From: Listeria sp. PSOL-1
GTDB lineage: Bacteria > Bacillota > Bacilli > Lactobacillales > Listeriaceae
Assembly (NCBI RefSeq): GCF_902806445.1
Contig: NZ_LR760298.1
Location: 620,001 to 684,000 of the forward strand
Length of the DNA stretch: 64,000 bases
Direction: 5' to 3'
The notes beneath the pieces are model-generated. The model had not been told where the DNA came from and did no database searches. It saw only the letters and a program-made list of their open reading frames with translations. The position numbers and the translations under genes were made by a program. How positions within the stretch are numbered: position 1 is the first letter of the stretch; every line of letters starts with the position of its first letter. Below are positions 36,293 through 46,505 of the stretch, in pieces.

Positions 36293-37116
36293 CGATAAAA
36301 AAAGAGCGTGCAGATATTCTTTTGGTAGAAAATGGTTTATTTGAAACAAGAGAAAAAGCAAAGCGTGGCATTATGGCTGGTATTGTTTATGACCAAGATA
36401 CACGTATCGATAAGCCAGGTGAAAAAATTGCCATTTCAGCTAAATTGCGCGTTAAAGGAAAAACTTTACCTTACGTTAGTCGCGGTGGGTTAAAGCTTGA
36501 AAAAGCATTGCAAGTATTTGATTTTGCTGTGAAAGATAAATTGATGCTTGATATCGGTGCTTCAACAGGCGGTTTTACTGATTGCGCACTTCAAAACGGC
36601 GCTAAACATTCGTACGCCCTTGATGTTGGTTATAATCAACTTGCGTGGAAAATGCGAAGCGATAAGCGTGTAACGGTGATGGAACGTACGAATTTTCGCT
36701 ACGTAACAGCTGCCGATTTTAAATTAGGATTAGCTGATTTTGCGACCATTGATGTTTCGTTTATCTCTTTAAAACTGATTTTGCCGGTTTTAAGAACCGT
36801 TTTACTTCCTAAAGGCGATGTGATGGCTCTAATTAAGCCACAGTTTGAAGCCGGTAAAGAAAATGTTGGTAAAAAAGGGATTGTACGTGATCCCTTTATT
36901 CACCAAGAAGTGTTAAGCGAAATTACGATGTTTGCTCTTTCAATAGGGTATGATTTGTTAGGATTAAATTATTCGCCGATTACAGGTGGAGAAGGAAATA
37001 TTGAGTTTATTGCTCATTTTAAATGGAGCGGTTCATTTGATCTTAAAGGAGAAAACCATTTAGCTAAACAAGCCATTGATGAAATTGTTCGTCAGGCGCA
37101 TGAAAATTTAGAGTAA
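36289..37116 (+). CDS. TlyA family rRNA (cytidine-2'-O)-methyltransferase
   Basis: A 275-residue protein with an N-terminal S4 RNA-binding domain ([20 protein letters not shown]) and an FtsJ-like methyltransferase domain. The SAM motif is [22 protein letters not shown], with the [17 protein letters not shown] motif near the end. TlyA methylates rRNA in Mycobacterium; the exact site here is inferred. It overlaps dxs by 4 bases (ATGA). Confidence 0.9.
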   Translation: MTIKKERADILLVENGLFETREKAKRGIMAGIVYDQDTRIDKPGEKIAISAKLRVKGKTLPYVSRGGLKLEKALQVFDFAVKDKLMLDIGASTGGFTDCALQNGAKHSYALDVGYNQLAWKMRSDKRVTVMERTNFRYVTAADFKLGLADFATIDVSFISLKLILPVLRTVLLPKGDVMALIKPQFEAGKENVGKKGIVRDPFIHQEVLSEITMFALSIGYDLLGLNYSPITGGEGNIEFIAHFKWSGSFDLKGENHLAKQAIDEIVRQAHENLE

Positions 37117-37119
37117 AAG

Positions 37120-37167
37120 AGATTAGGACATAAATTAGCGAATCAGCGTTTATGTCCTAATCTTTTA
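37120..37167 (+). terminator. Intrinsic terminator after tlyA
   Basis: A 15-bp perfect stem (37120-37134 with 37149-37163) with a 14-base loop, followed by TTTT. Confidence 0.85.
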
Positions 37168-37192
37168 TCGATCGTAAGGATGTGTTTGTGAA

Positions 37193-38587
37193 GTGAAAAA
37201 AATATTGATGAGAGCTGGCATGACCCCACTTGACCCTTATCATTCAGAGGACATTTATACGAAGGATCGAACAGGCTATAATAATGGTAATCTAGCTTAT
37301 CAATATAGCGTATTTCGAACGCTTTGGACAGAAGATGTTGTGATTGAAGCAGATGGATTATTATCGAATCCAGCGCGTGCTGCAGAAATTAATGAAAAAT
37401 ATGATGCTTATGTTTTTCCACTTGCAGACGCCTTTCGAGCAGATTTTCGCGGAACGTTACGCAATTACACCAAATTAATCAAAAAATTAAAGATCCCAGT
37501 TATTGTAACAGGTGTCGGCCTAAGAGCAGATTATGAACCTCAATTAGAACAAGGTTTTATTTTTGATGAAGATGTTAAGCGATTTGTCAAAGCAGTACTA
37601 GAAAAATCAGCTCAATTGGGTCTTAGAGGGCAAATTACAGCAGATTATTTGAAAAAATTAGGGTTTATAGAAAACGTTGATTATCGAGTTATTGGTTGTC
37701 CATCACTTTACACATTTGGACGAACTTTAAAGATTAGAGACGTCCATTTAAATGAGCAATCTAAATTAGCCATTAACTTATCTCCTACCACTTCTGAAAC
37801 GGCTATTCAATTTCTCTTAAATACGACGACGAACTATCCAAACTATTCTTTCATTCCCCAACACCTTGATGAACTATACTTATCCTTTGCTGGAGGTCCA
37901 GATATCCTAAGCGAAAAAGCCGGTTATCCGACAACAATTGAACATAAGTTTTACCAGGAAGGGCGTGTTCAGTATTTTCCTAATATGCCTAGTTGGCTGG
38001 AATTTTTAAAAAACGTTGATCTTAGTGTTGGAGCGAGATTACATGGGAATGTTATTTCAACAATTGTTGGGACGCCAAACGTTTCATTTGTTCAAGATGC
38101 AAGAATGAGAGAACTCGCTTTATATCACGCCTTACCTCATGTAACGATAGATAAATTAGAGCAGTTACATAACCTAGAAGATTTATTAACATGCGTGGAT
38201 TTAACCTCTGCCGAAAAGGTCCAAACAAGAAATTTCGACAATTATATTGATTTTTTAAATCTTAATCATCTTGACCATATTTATAAAGAAGATCGGGGTC
38301 GAAAAGTAGCCCCGCTTGATAAAATAATAGCGTCTAAGCAATATCCATCTAGTACGCTACCAATTACAGCTTTAAGTAAAAAACAAGTATTAGAACGAAT
38401 ACGTTTAGCTTCTAATTTATTGAAAAAAAGACATGATTTTAAAGTGAATTATGAAATAACGATTCGGCAGCATCAAATTAAGTCCTTACTTAAAGAAAAG
38501 CAAGCGCTTAAAAAAACAATAAAAACCGAAAAAGCTACTGTTGCTAAACTTAAAGAGAAAGTTAATCAGTTGATGGCTGAAAAATAA
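37193..38587 (+). CDS. Polysaccharide pyruvyl transferase family protein
   Basis: A 464-residue enzyme of the PS_pyruv_trans family (CsaB-like), which adds pyruvate ketals to cell-wall or exopolysaccharides. Visible features are NNGNLAYQYSVFRTL at the N-terminus, IVTGVGLRADYE, the LGLRGQITADYLKKLG region with VIGCPSLY, and the typical SVGARLHGNVISTIVGTPNVSFVQDARMRELA. A basic coiled-coil tail (about 400-464) follows. It is not in the Listeria core order between tlyA and argR. Its acceptor cannot be told. The GTG start follows AAGGATG at some distance. Confidence 0.88.
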   Translation: MKKILMRAGMTPLDPYHSEDIYTKDRTGYNNGNLAYQYSVFRTLWTEDVVIEADGLLSNPARAAEINEKYDAYVFPLADAFRADFRGTLRNYTKLIKKLKIPVIVTGVGLRADYEPQLEQGFIFDEDVKRFVKAVLEKSAQLGLRGQITADYLKKLGFIENVDYRVIGCPSLYTFGRTLKIRDVHLNEQSKLAINLSPTTSETAIQFLLNTTTNYPNYSFIPQHLDELYLSFAGGPDILSEKAGYPTTIEHKFYQEGRVQYFPNMPSWLEFLKNVDLSVGARLHGNVISTIVGTPNVSFVQDARMRELALYHALPHVTIDKLEQLHNLEDLLTCVDLTSAEKVQTRNFDNYIDFLNLNHLDHIYKEDRGRKVAPLDKIIASKQYPSSTLPITALSKKQVLERIRLASNLLKKRHDFKVNYEITIRQHQIKSLLKEKQALKKTIKTEKATVAKLKEKVNQLMAEK

Positions 38588-38682
38588 CAAAGATTGTTCC
38601 TATTTTGATTCACTTATCCGTGACTTTATCCAATTTTTTCGATAAGATAAGAATAGTAAATAAATCGTGAGGTGAGAAGTAA

Positions 38683-39132
38683 ATGAATAAAGGGCATCGC
38701 CATATCATTATTCGAGAGCTAGTGACATCGAATGAAATTGAAACACAAGAAGAGCTTGTTGAACATCTAAAAGAGCGGGATGTAAAAGTAACACAAGCCA
38801 CGATTTCAAGAGATATTAAAGAACTCCACCTTGTTAAAGTACCAACACAAAATGGCATCTATAAATACAGTTTACCTGCAGATAATAAGTTTAACCCAGT
38901 GCAAAAATTAAGGCGAGCGCTTGTGGATTGCTTTATCAGTATTGATCATGTTCACTTCATTTTAATATTAAAAGTCATGCCTGGTAATGGTAATGCGATT
39001 GGGGCTCTTCTTGATAATATCACTTGGAAAGGAAAAGTCGGGACATTATGTGGCGATGATACGTGTTTGATTATTTGTCGAAGTGAGGCCGATGCGAAAG
39101 AAGTAGCAGAAAATCTTGTTGAGATGCTATAA
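38683..39132 (+). CDS. argR: Arginine repressor
   Basis: A hexameric regulator of arginine metabolism, 149 residues. The winged helix contains [19 protein letters not shown]. The C-terminal arginine-binding domain contains [15 protein letters not shown] and [16 protein letters not shown]. The ATG follows GAGGTG at about 9 bases. Order tlyA-argR-recN is conserved, here broken by the pyruvyl transferase gene. Confidence 0.96.
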   Translation: MNKGHRHIIIRELVTSNEIETQEELVEHLKERDVKVTQATISRDIKELHLVKVPTQNGIYKYSLPADNKFNPVQKLRRALVDCFISIDHVHFILILKVMPGNGNAIGALLDNITWKGKVGTLCGDDTCLIICRSEADAKEVAENLVEML

Positions 39133-39157
39133 GCAAGACAAGAAGGAGGAATAAATT

Positions 39158-40849
39158 TTGCTTCAAGAATTAACGATAAAAAACTTTGCGATCATTGAAT
39201 CACTGGAGCTTTCTTTTGAAGAGGGAATGACTGTTTTAACTGGTGAAACAGGTGCTGGGAAATCGATTATCATTGACGCACTAGGACTTCTTGTTGGTGG
39301 GAGAGGTTCAAGTCAGCTCATCCGTCATGGTGCTGAAAGTCTTGAACTTCAAGCTTTATTTGCTTTATCTGATGAAGATCAGAAAATAAGTGACTGGCTT
39401 TTAGAAAATGGCATTGATAGCTCTGATAAGATGATCGTATTAGAACGAATTTTATATAAAACTGGAAAAAATAGTTGTCGCGTAAACGGAAAATTAGTGA
39501 CAACTGTTTTGTTGCGGGATTTAGGAAGTCGTTTGATTGATATTCACAGTCAACATGAGCATCAAGAATTACTTCATGATGAATTTCATCTGAATTTACT
39601 TGACCGCTTCAGTGTAGCGGAAATTGGAAAGCTAAAGCAAGAATATCAAACACTTTTTCATAAATGGCAGGAAGCTGACCAAGAGTTGCAAAATTGGACA
39701 AAAAATGAGCAGGAACTTGCCCAGCGACTTGATATGTTGCGGTTTCAACATCAAGAAATTGAAGCGGCTCAGTTAGTGCTAGGTGAGGAAGAGGACTTGA
39801 ATGCACAAAAAAACACTTTAGCAAACTTTGAAAAGCTAAATGAAAATTTATCTGGGGCCTATCAAGCACTTGAAAAAGAACAAGGTGGACTTACTTTCAT
39901 TGGGGAAGCTATGCGACAACTTGAAGTAGCAAAGGAGATTTCAAGCGATTACGAAGAAGTAAGTGAAGCTGTTTCTTCCAGTTACTATATGTTAGAAGAT
40001 GCTGTAACTGAGATTCGTCAAGCGCTTGAACGGATGGAATTTCAACCAGATGAATTAAATCGCATTGAAAATCGGCTGGCTGAAATGAGCCAGTTAAAAC
40101 GAAAATACGGGAAAACCATTGAAAATATCATGGCCTATCATACAGAAATTCAATCAGAAATTGACCAGCTGGCAGATAGTGAATCGCATGTTACTGAATT
40201 AGAAGCTAAGTGTGATCAGTTAAAAGCTGAGGCAGAACAAATGGCTGAAAAACTGTCGTTATGTCGAAAAAAAGCAGCAACTCTTCTGGAAAAACAGATC
40301 AAGGAAGAATTAAACCAACTTTACATGGATAAAGCCATTTTTAAAGTTGAATTTGAAAAAACTAAGCAGTTAGGAAAAGATGGCTATGACCAGGTTGCTT
40401 TTCATATGTCAACGAATCCAGGAGAGCCATTAAAACCACTTGCCAAAGTAGCTTCTGGTGGAGAACTTTCAAGAATGATGCTAGCGCTAAAAAGTATTTT
40501 TTCTAAACACCAAGGAATCACATCAATTATTTTTGATGAGGTTGATACTGGTGTAAGCGGGCGAGTGGCACAAGCTATTGCGGAGAAGATCTACACGGTT
40601 TCAGTTGGTTCGCAAGTTCTTTGTATTTCACATTTACCACAAGTAGCAGCAATGGCTGATTATCATTTTTATATTACAAAAGAGGTTATTGGAAAGCGAA
40701 CAAAGACTTCTGTAGATGTTTTAATTGGTGCTGATCGTGAAGTTGAAATTGGACGAATGATTGCTGGATCAGAAATTACTGAACTAGCCAAAAGCCACGC
40801 CAAAGAAATGCTAGATCTTGCTGCGAAAATAAAACAAAATAAAAATTAA
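39158..40849 (+). CDS. recN: DNA repair protein RecN
   Basis: An SMC-like protein acting early in double-strand-break repair, 563 residues. Walker A is GETGAGKSI, and the C-terminal signature FDEVDTGVSGRVAQAIAEKI, preceded by ASGGELSRMMLALK (ABC signature), completes the ATPase. The middle (about 155-380) is coiled coil. The TTG start is supported by AGAAGGAGG 9 bases upstream. Confidence 0.96.
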   Translation: MLQELTIKNFAIIESLELSFEEGMTVLTGETGAGKSIIIDALGLLVGGRGSSQLIRHGAESLELQALFALSDEDQKISDWLLENGIDSSDKMIVLERILYKTGKNSCRVNGKLVTTVLLRDLGSRLIDIHSQHEHQELLHDEFHLNLLDRFSVAEIGKLKQEYQTLFHKWQEADQELQNWTKNEQELAQRLDMLRFQHQEIEAAQLVLGEEEDLNAQKNTLANFEKLNENLSGAYQALEKEQGGLTFIGEAMRQLEVAKEISSDYEEVSEAVSSSYYMLEDAVTEIRQALERMEFQPDELNRIENRLAEMSQLKRKYGKTIENIMAYHTEIQSEIDQLADSESHVTELEAKCDQLKAEAEQMAEKLSLCRKKAATLLEKQIKEELNQLYMDKAIFKVEFEKTKQLGKDGYDQVAFHMSTNPGEPLKPLAKVASGGELSRMMLALKSIFSKHQGITSIIFDEVDTGVSGRVAQAIAEKIYTVSVGSQVLCISHLPQVAAMADYHFYITKEVIGKRTKTSVDVLIGADREVEIGRMIAGSEITELAKSHAKEMLDLAAKIKQNKN

Positions 40850-40856
40850 AAAATGC

Positions 40857-40885
40857 TTGCATATCGAAACTTTTTTGCTTAAAAT
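40857..40885 (+). promoter_or_regulatory. Candidate promoter of the ptb-bkd operon
   Basis: TTGCAT (40857-40862), 17 bp, TAAAAT (40880-40885), directly after recN. I saw no -24/-12 (SigL-type) element in the 122-base gap, unlike the SigL-controlled bkd operon of B. subtilis. Confidence 0.55.
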
Positions 40886-40971
40886 GATAAAGGAATAAAT
40901 TATTACCTGGTCATAAAAACAACTGCTAATTTTGATATGCTATTTTTGCTGTGAAAGAAGGGAGCGTTTTT

Positions 40972-41856
40972 ATGAACAGAAAATCATTTTTTGATGGGCA
41001 TGAACCTATAGAACAGTTGACCTATGTCGTTGCGGGCGCTTGTGATCCCGTTATTTTAAAAACAGTTCGGCTAGCTGTAGCACAAAATCTAGGGAAGTTT
41101 TTATTAGTTAGCACAGAACCACTTGACCTGAGCGATTTAAAAGATAAAGTGACTTGTATCCAAGTAGCAGACGAGCAAGAGGCTGTAAAAAAAGCAGTAG
41201 AAGCTATCACAAGCAAGAAAGCGGACATTCTAATGAAAGGCTTTGTTAAAACAGCAACCCTTCTTCATCATGTATTGTTGAAGGAAAATCATTTGCGAAC
41301 AGATTCTTTATTATCACAAATTGCTCTTTTTGAAATCCCATCTTATCATAAGCCGCTTTTAATAACAGATGCGGCGATGAATATTGCACCTGATTTTGAA
41401 GCGAAAAAACAAATCACACAGAATGCTATTTCAGCAGCACATGCACTTGGGATCTCTTGCCCTAAGGTCGCTTTTTTATCGGCTGTCGAAACTCCTACTG
41501 CGAAAATGCCTTCGACTATGGATGCTGAAAAACTTGTTACGTATTTCATAAAAAGTGGCCAAAAAGTAGCTGTTTCTGGCCCACTTGCTATGGATGCAGC
41601 CATTTCAAAAGAAGCAGCGAGGCATAAAGGAATAACGGATAGCGTAGCAGGCGATGCTGATATTCTTATCGTCCCAAATATCGAAACCGGTAATGTTCTT
41701 TATAAAACACTGGTTTATTGTGCCCATGCTAAAGTGGGAAGTAGCATTATTGGCGCTAAAGTACCTATTGTGATTTCATCTCGTAGTGATTCTGCTGAAA
41801 ATAAACTCGCATCATTATTTTTAACTAGCAGAATGATTAGCAAATCGTTACTTTAG
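40972..41856 (+). CDS. ptb: Phosphate butyryltransferase
   Basis: Converts branched or butyryl-CoA to acyl phosphates, 294 residues of the phosphate acetyl/butyryltransferase family. Recognisable are the acyl-binding [34 protein letters not shown], and [18 protein letters not shown]-type residues. The ATG at 40972 follows GAAGGGAG; a GTG at 40951 would put that site inside the gene. First gene of ptb-buk-lpd-bkd. Confidence 0.93.
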   Translation: MNRKSFFDGHEPIEQLTYVVAGACDPVILKTVRLAVAQNLGKFLLVSTEPLDLSDLKDKVTCIQVADEQEAVKKAVEAITSKKADILMKGFVKTATLLHHVLLKENHLRTDSLLSQIALFEIPSYHKPLLITDAAMNIAPDFEAKKQITQNAISAAHALGISCPKVAFLSAVETPTAKMPSTMDAEKLVTYFIKSGQKVAVSGPLAMDAAISKEAARHKGITDSVAGDADILIVPNIETGNVLYKTLVYCAHAKVGSSIIGAKVPIVISSRSDSAENKLASLFLTSRMISKSLL

Positions 41857-41935
41857 AGCAAAGCCTTTTTCTCTATCAAATGTCACGTGTTACAATGGTA
41901 CTGCTTCATAAATTATCAGATAAGCTGGAGGGAAA

Positions 41936-43012
41936 ATGATGGAATTCACAGTTCTTACAATTAATCCAGGATCAACATCGACAAAAGTGGCGGTTTATCA
42001 AGGATACACACTACTTTTTGAAGAGGAAGTTCGTCATTTAAAGGAAGAACTTCAAAGCTTTGAGCGTGTTATCGATCAGCTTTCTTTTAGAAAAAAGGTT
42101 GTGGAGCACGTGCTTTTGACACACCATTTTACGTTTGAAAAACTTGATGCCATTGTTGGACGCGGAGGACTTCTTCATCCAATGTCTGGCGGTACATACC
42201 GGATCAATGAACAAATGATACAAGATTTAGCAGATGCAGTGTGCGGGGAACATGCTTCAAATTTAGGAGCTTTGATTGCACAAGATTTAAGTGAATCGCT
42301 AGGCCATCTCCCTGCATTTATTGTCGATCCTGTAGTCGTTGATGAAATGCAACCCATCGCTAGAATAACAGGCCATAAAAACTATGAACGAAAAAGTATT
42401 TTTCATGCTTTAAATCATAAAGCTACAGCGCGAAAAATAGCGGCTAAACTAGATAAAAAATATGAAGAAAGCCGTTTTATCGTAGCGCATCTTGGCGGCG
42501 GAATTTCTGTTGCTGCTCACTTAAATGGAAAAGTTGTTGATGTGAATAATGCGTTAGACGGCGAGGGGCCATTTAGTCCTGAACGAAGCGGTAGTTTACC
42601 TCTTGGGAGTTTTCTTTCCGCTTGTTTTAGCGAAGAGGTTTCAAAATCTGACCTATATAAGCAAATCGTTGGGCAAGGTGGCATGATTTCTTATTTAGAT
42701 ACCAATGATATGCGGGTTGTTTTAAAAATGATCGCTTCTGGTAACGCTTATGCTGAATTGATTTTTCAAGCAATGGCCTATCAAATCGCTAAGGAAATAG
42801 GTTCTTATGCGACAGTTCTTCAAGGAAACATTGATGCTATTATCTTAACGGGCGGACTTGCTCGTAGTGAACAGTTTATGCATGAGATTGAAAAAAATAT
42901 TTCTTGGATTGCACCTGTTGCGATTGAGCCAGGGGAAGATGAGCTTGAAGCATTGAATGGTGGCGTCCAGCGTGTTTTAGCAGGACTTGAAAAAGAGAAA
43001 ATTTATCAATAA
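41936..43012 (+). CDS. buk: Butyrate kinase
   Basis: ASKHA-family kinase, 358 residues, producing the acid and ATP from acyl phosphate. Visible motifs are LTINPGSTSTKVAV, GRGGLLHPMSGGTYRIN, and HLGGGISVAAH, plus the C-terminal TGGLARSEQFM. Two ATGs at 41936 and 41939 are possible behind GGAGGG; the call is the longer. Ptb and Buk together can interconvert branched-chain acyl-CoA and free acid. Confidence 0.94.
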   Translation: MMEFTVLTINPGSTSTKVAVYQGYTLLFEEEVRHLKEELQSFERVIDQLSFRKKVVEHVLLTHHFTFEKLDAIVGRGGLLHPMSGGTYRINEQMIQDLADAVCGEHASNLGALIAQDLSESLGHLPAFIVDPVVVDEMQPIARITGHKNYERKSIFHALNHKATARKIAAKLDKKYEESRFIVAHLGGGISVAAHLNGKVVDVNNALDGEGPFSPERSGSLPLGSFLSACFSEEVSKSDLYKQIVGQGGMISYLDTNDMRVVLKMIASGNAYAELIFQAMAYQIAKEIGSYATVLQGNIDAIILTGGLARSEQFMHEIEKNISWIAPVAIEPGEDELEALNGGVQRVLAGLEKEKIYQ

Positions 43013-43026
43013 AGGAGGCTTTTCAT

Positions 43027-44451
43027 ATGGCAAAAGAATATGATGTGGTTGTACTCGGGGGAGGAACGGGAGGCTACGTTGCGGCGATCTCTGCTGCAAA
43101 AAAAGGCTTAAAAGTGGCAGTTGTCGAAAAAGATAAATTAGGAGGAACTTGCTTACACCGTGGTTGTATACCAAGTAAAGCATTACTTCGCTCAGCAGAA
43201 GTATTCCAAACTGTAAAAAAAGCTGCTGAATTCGGTGTTGAGGTTGCTTCTCCAACGTTTAATTTTTTACAAGCGCAAAAGCGCAAAGAACAAATCGTTA
43301 GCCAACTTGAGAATGGGATTCATCAACTTTTTAAACAAGGGAAAATTGATTTATATGCCGGAACAGGTAGAATCCTTGGACCATCCATTTTTTCACCTAC
43401 AGCAGGTACGATTTCTGTTGAATATGAAGATGGTTCAGAAAATGAAATGTTAATCCCTAAAAATTTAATTATTGCAACAGGCTCTAAACCAAGGTCGCTT
43501 CCTGGCCTTGAGCTTGATGAAAAAATTGTTTTCTCATCAGATGGAGCGCTACAAATGGAAAGCCTACCGAAGTCAATTTTGATCGTTGGCGGTGGTGTAA
43601 TTGGGATGGAATGGGCCTCGATGCTGCATGATTTCGGCGTTCAAGTTACTGTTTTAGAATATGCTGATCGAGTCATTCCAACTGAAGACGCAGAAATTTC
43701 AAAAGAACTTACACGTCTTTTTAAGAAAAAGAAAATCAAAATGGTTACAAGTGCTGAAGTGATCGCAGATTCATTAATAAAAGATGAAGCTAGTGTAACC
43801 ATTTCAGCAACTGTAAAAGGTGAAAAACAAGAATTCTCTGCAGAAAAAATGCTTGTTTCTGTTGGGAGAACAGCCACTGTCTCTAATATTGGACTTGAAA
43901 ATACAGAGATTGTTGTTGAAAAAGGTTTTATCCAAGTGAATGAATTTTATCAAACCAAAGAAACACATATTTTTGCAATTGGTGACTGCATTCCAACGTT
44001 ACAGCTTGCTCACGTAGCCATGCATGAAGGGGTTCTTGCTGTCAATCATATTACTGGTGGCAAGGTAGAACCACTAAATTATGATTTAGTTCCACGCTGT
44101 ATCTATACGACGCCTGAAATTGCAAGCGTTGGAAGAACAGCTGAACAAGCAAAAAAACTAGGAACAGAAACGAAATCAGGGAAATTCTTTTTCCGAGGAA
44201 TTGGGAAAGCACTTGTATTTGGTGAGTCGGATGGTTTCGTTAAAATTGTAGCGGATAAGAATACAGATGACTTGGTTGGTGTATCCATGATTGGGCCTCA
44301 TGTAACGGATATGATTAGTGAGGCAGCACTTGCCCAAGTTCTTGATGCCACGCCATTTGAAATAGGTGAAACCATTCACCCACATCCAACCTTATCAGAA
44401 GCTTTTGCTGAAGCAGCTCTTGCTGTCGATGGTAATCAAATTCATGGATGA
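43027..44451 (+). CDS. lpd: Dihydrolipoyl dehydrogenase (E3) of the branched-chain complex
   Basis: FAD enzyme, 474 residues, that reoxidises dihydrolipoamide of BkdB. The FAD motif GGGTGGYVAAISAAKKGLKV is followed by the redox disulfide GGTCLHRGCIPSKALL, the NAD motif VGGGVIGMEWAS, GRTATVSNIGLENTEI and the C-terminal HPHPTLSEAF with the catalytic His. The ATG follows AAAGGAGG. It is the third gene of the operon. Confidence 0.96.
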   Translation: MAKEYDVVVLGGGTGGYVAAISAAKKGLKVAVVEKDKLGGTCLHRGCIPSKALLRSAEVFQTVKKAAEFGVEVASPTFNFLQAQKRKEQIVSQLENGIHQLFKQGKIDLYAGTGRILGPSIFSPTAGTISVEYEDGSENEMLIPKNLIIATGSKPRSLPGLELDEKIVFSSDGALQMESLPKSILIVGGGVIGMEWASMLHDFGVQVTVLEYADRVIPTEDAEISKELTRLFKKKKIKMVTSAEVIADSLIKDEASVTISATVKGEKQEFSAEKMLVSVGRTATVSNIGLENTEIVVEKGFIQVNEFYQTKETHIFAIGDCIPTLQLAHVAMHEGVLAVNHITGGKVEPLNYDLVPRCIYTTPEIASVGRTAEQAKKLGTETKSGKFFFRGIGKALVFGESDGFVKIVADKNTDDLVGVSMIGPHVTDMISEAALAQVLDATPFEIGETIHPHPTLSEAFAEAALAVDGNQIHG

Positions 44452-44491
44452 TAAGCGCTTTAAACTGTTTCAAACTAGGAGGAAATAAAAA

Positions 44492-45487
44492 ATGGCTTTA
44501 AAAGATACACTCTTATCCAAAGAAAAATTGCAAGAAATGTATAAAGTAGCACTTCTTGCAAGGCGGCTTGACGAACGTCTTTGGCTTTTAAACCGTTCGG
44601 GGAAAATTCCATTTACGATCTCAGGACAAGGTCAAGAAATCGCTCAAATAGGGGCAGCATTCGCTTTTGACTTACAAAAAGATTATTGTTTGCCTTATTA
44701 TCGGGATTTAGCAATAGTACTTGCCTTTGGGATGACAGCAAAAGAGATTATGCTCTCAGCTTTTGCAAAAGCTGAAGATCCTAACTCTGGTGGAAGACAA
44801 ATGCCCGCTCATTTTGGAGATAAAAAAAACCGGATTGTTACGCAGAGTTCACCAGTGACGACACAATTCCCTCATGCAGCAGGGATTGGTTTAGCAGCAA
44901 AACTTGCAGGAGATCCTATTGTTTCTTACGCATCAACTGGTGAAGGCTCATCTAATCAAGGTGACTTTCACGAAGGAATTAACTTTGCAAGTGTCCATAA
45001 ATTGCCAGTTGTCTTTGTTATTCATAATAATAAATATGCCATTAGTGTGCCAGCAGAAAAACAATATGCAGCAGCAAAACTATCTGACCGTGCGTTAGGA
45101 TACGGCATTCCAGGTGCCCGTGTGGATGGGAAAAATCTTGCCGAAGTTTATTTAGCATTTAAAGAAGCAACTGATCGTGCAAGAAAAGGCGAAGGTCCAA
45201 CGTTAATTGAAGCAGTTTCTTATCGTTTTACACCACATTCCTCTGATGATGATGATCGAAGCTACCGAACACGCGAAGAAGTAGAGGCAGAAAAGGCCAG
45301 TGATCCTCTTAAAATTTTTGAACGACAATTGCTGGATGAAGGATTTCTCACGACAGAAGATGTAGCGCAATTTGAGAAAGACATTGCGCAAGAAGTGAAT
45401 GAAGCAACGGATTATGCTGAAAAAGCACCTTATCCCGAGCCTGAATCAGCGCTTCGTTTTGTTTATGAAGAAAGTGGGGAGGAATAA
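44492..45487 (+). CDS. bkdAA: Branched-chain 2-oxoacid dehydrogenase E1 alpha subunit
   Basis: E1 alpha of the complex that makes isobutyryl-, isovaleryl- and 2-methylbutyryl-CoA, 331 residues. TPP-binding: STGEGSSNQGDFHEGINFASVHKLPVVFVIHNNKYAISV. The phosphorylation-type loop (YRFTPHSSDDDDRSYRTREEV) carries conserved His. These CoA primers support branched-chain fatty acids, which dominate Listeria membranes and help cold growth. The ATG follows TAGGAGG. Confidence 0.96.
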   Translation: MALKDTLLSKEKLQEMYKVALLARRLDERLWLLNRSGKIPFTISGQGQEIAQIGAAFAFDLQKDYCLPYYRDLAIVLAFGMTAKEIMLSAFAKAEDPNSGGRQMPAHFGDKKNRIVTQSSPVTTQFPHAAGIGLAAKLAGDPIVSYASTGEGSSNQGDFHEGINFASVHKLPVVFVIHNNKYAISVPAEKQYAAAKLSDRALGYGIPGARVDGKNLAEVYLAFKEATDRARKGEGPTLIEAVSYRFTPHSSDDDDRSYRTREEVEAEKASDPLKIFERQLLDEGFLTTEDVAQFEKDIAQEVNEATDYAEKAPYPEPESALRFVYEESGEE

Positions 45488-45490
45488 TTC

Positions 45491-46474
45491 ATGGCTGTTA
45501 TTTCATATATTGAAGCAATTACAGAAGCGCTCCGTGAAGAGATGGAACGCGATGGAAAAGTATTTATTATCGGTGAAGATGTTGGCAAAAAAGGTGGCGT
45601 ATTTAAAGCAACAGTCGGTCTTTATGATCAGTTTGGTGAAAGTCGTGTCATCGATGCCCCGCTTGCTGAATCAGCAATTGCTGGAGTTGGGATTGGTGCT
45701 GCAATGTACGGTTACCGGCCTGTTGCTGAGATGCAGTTTGCCGATTTTATCATGCCAGCTGTTAACCAAATCATCTCAGAAGCAGCTCGCATTCGCTATC
45801 GTTCAAACAATGATTGGAGCTGCCCTCTTGTGATTCGCGCTCCGTTTGGTGGTGGTGTGCATGGTGCTCTTTATCATTCACAATCTCTCGAAAAAGTATT
45901 TTTTGGTCAACCTGGCTTAAAAATTGTGATTCCAAGTAACCCTTACGATGCAAAAGGATTACTTAAGGCGGCTATTCGTGATAATGATCCTGTTTTATTT
46001 TTTGAACACAAACGGGCATATCGGCTTTTAAAAGGCGAAGTTCCAGAAACTGACTATACAGTTCCAATCGGGAAAGCAAACATTGTTCGTGAAGGGGATG
46101 ACATTACTGTTATCACGTATGGTTTAGCCGTAGAATTTGCCAAGCAAGCAGCTGAAAAACTATCTAGTGAGGGGATTGAAGCTCATATCCTGGACCTTCG
46201 AACGATCTATCCACTGGACAAAGAAGCCATTATCGAAGCAGCCAAAAAAACGGGAAAAGTACTACTTGTTACTGAAGATAATTTACAAGGAAGCATTATT
46301 GGTGAAGTCAGTGCAATCATTGCTGAAAATTGTTTGTTTGATCTCGATGCACCCATTGCTCGTCTTGCTGGACCAGACTCACCAGCAATGCCATTTTCAC
46401 CTATGATGGAAAAATTCTTTATGATTAATCCAGAAGAAGTTCAAAAAGCTATGCGTGAATTAGCAGAATTTTAA
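45491..46474 (+). CDS. bkdAB: Branched-chain 2-oxoacid dehydrogenase E1 beta subunit
   Basis: E1 beta partner of the preceding gene, 327 residues. It has FIIGEDVGKKGGVFKATVGL, APLAESAIAGVGIGAAMYGYRPVAEMQFADFI and IRAPFGGGVHGALYHSQSLE, typical of 2-oxoacid dehydrogenase beta chains. The ATG is 3 bases from the bkdAA stop with GGGGAGG overlapping its end, so translation is coupled. Confidence 0.96.
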   Translation: MAVISYIEAITEALREEMERDGKVFIIGEDVGKKGGVFKATVGLYDQFGESRVIDAPLAESAIAGVGIGAAMYGYRPVAEMQFADFIMPAVNQIISEAARIRYRSNNDWSCPLVIRAPFGGGVHGALYHSQSLEKVFFGQPGLKIVIPSNPYDAKGLLKAAIRDNDPVLFFEHKRAYRLLKGEVPETDYTVPIGKANIVREGDDITVITYGLAVEFAKQAAEKLSSEGIEAHILDLRTIYPLDKEAIIEAAKKTGKVLLVTEDNLQGSIIGEVSAIIAENCLFDLDAPIARLAGPDSPAMPFSPMMEKFFMINPEEVQKAMRELAEF

Positions 46475-46505
46475 ACATATGTACTACGTAAAGGAGTGAA
46501 AATCA

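Noticed and set aside
40850-40971. SigL (-24/-12) promoter for the bkd operon
   Set aside because: No TGGCAC-N5-TTGC-like sequence was found in the gap, though B. subtilis bkd uses one; a SigA-type promoter is present instead.
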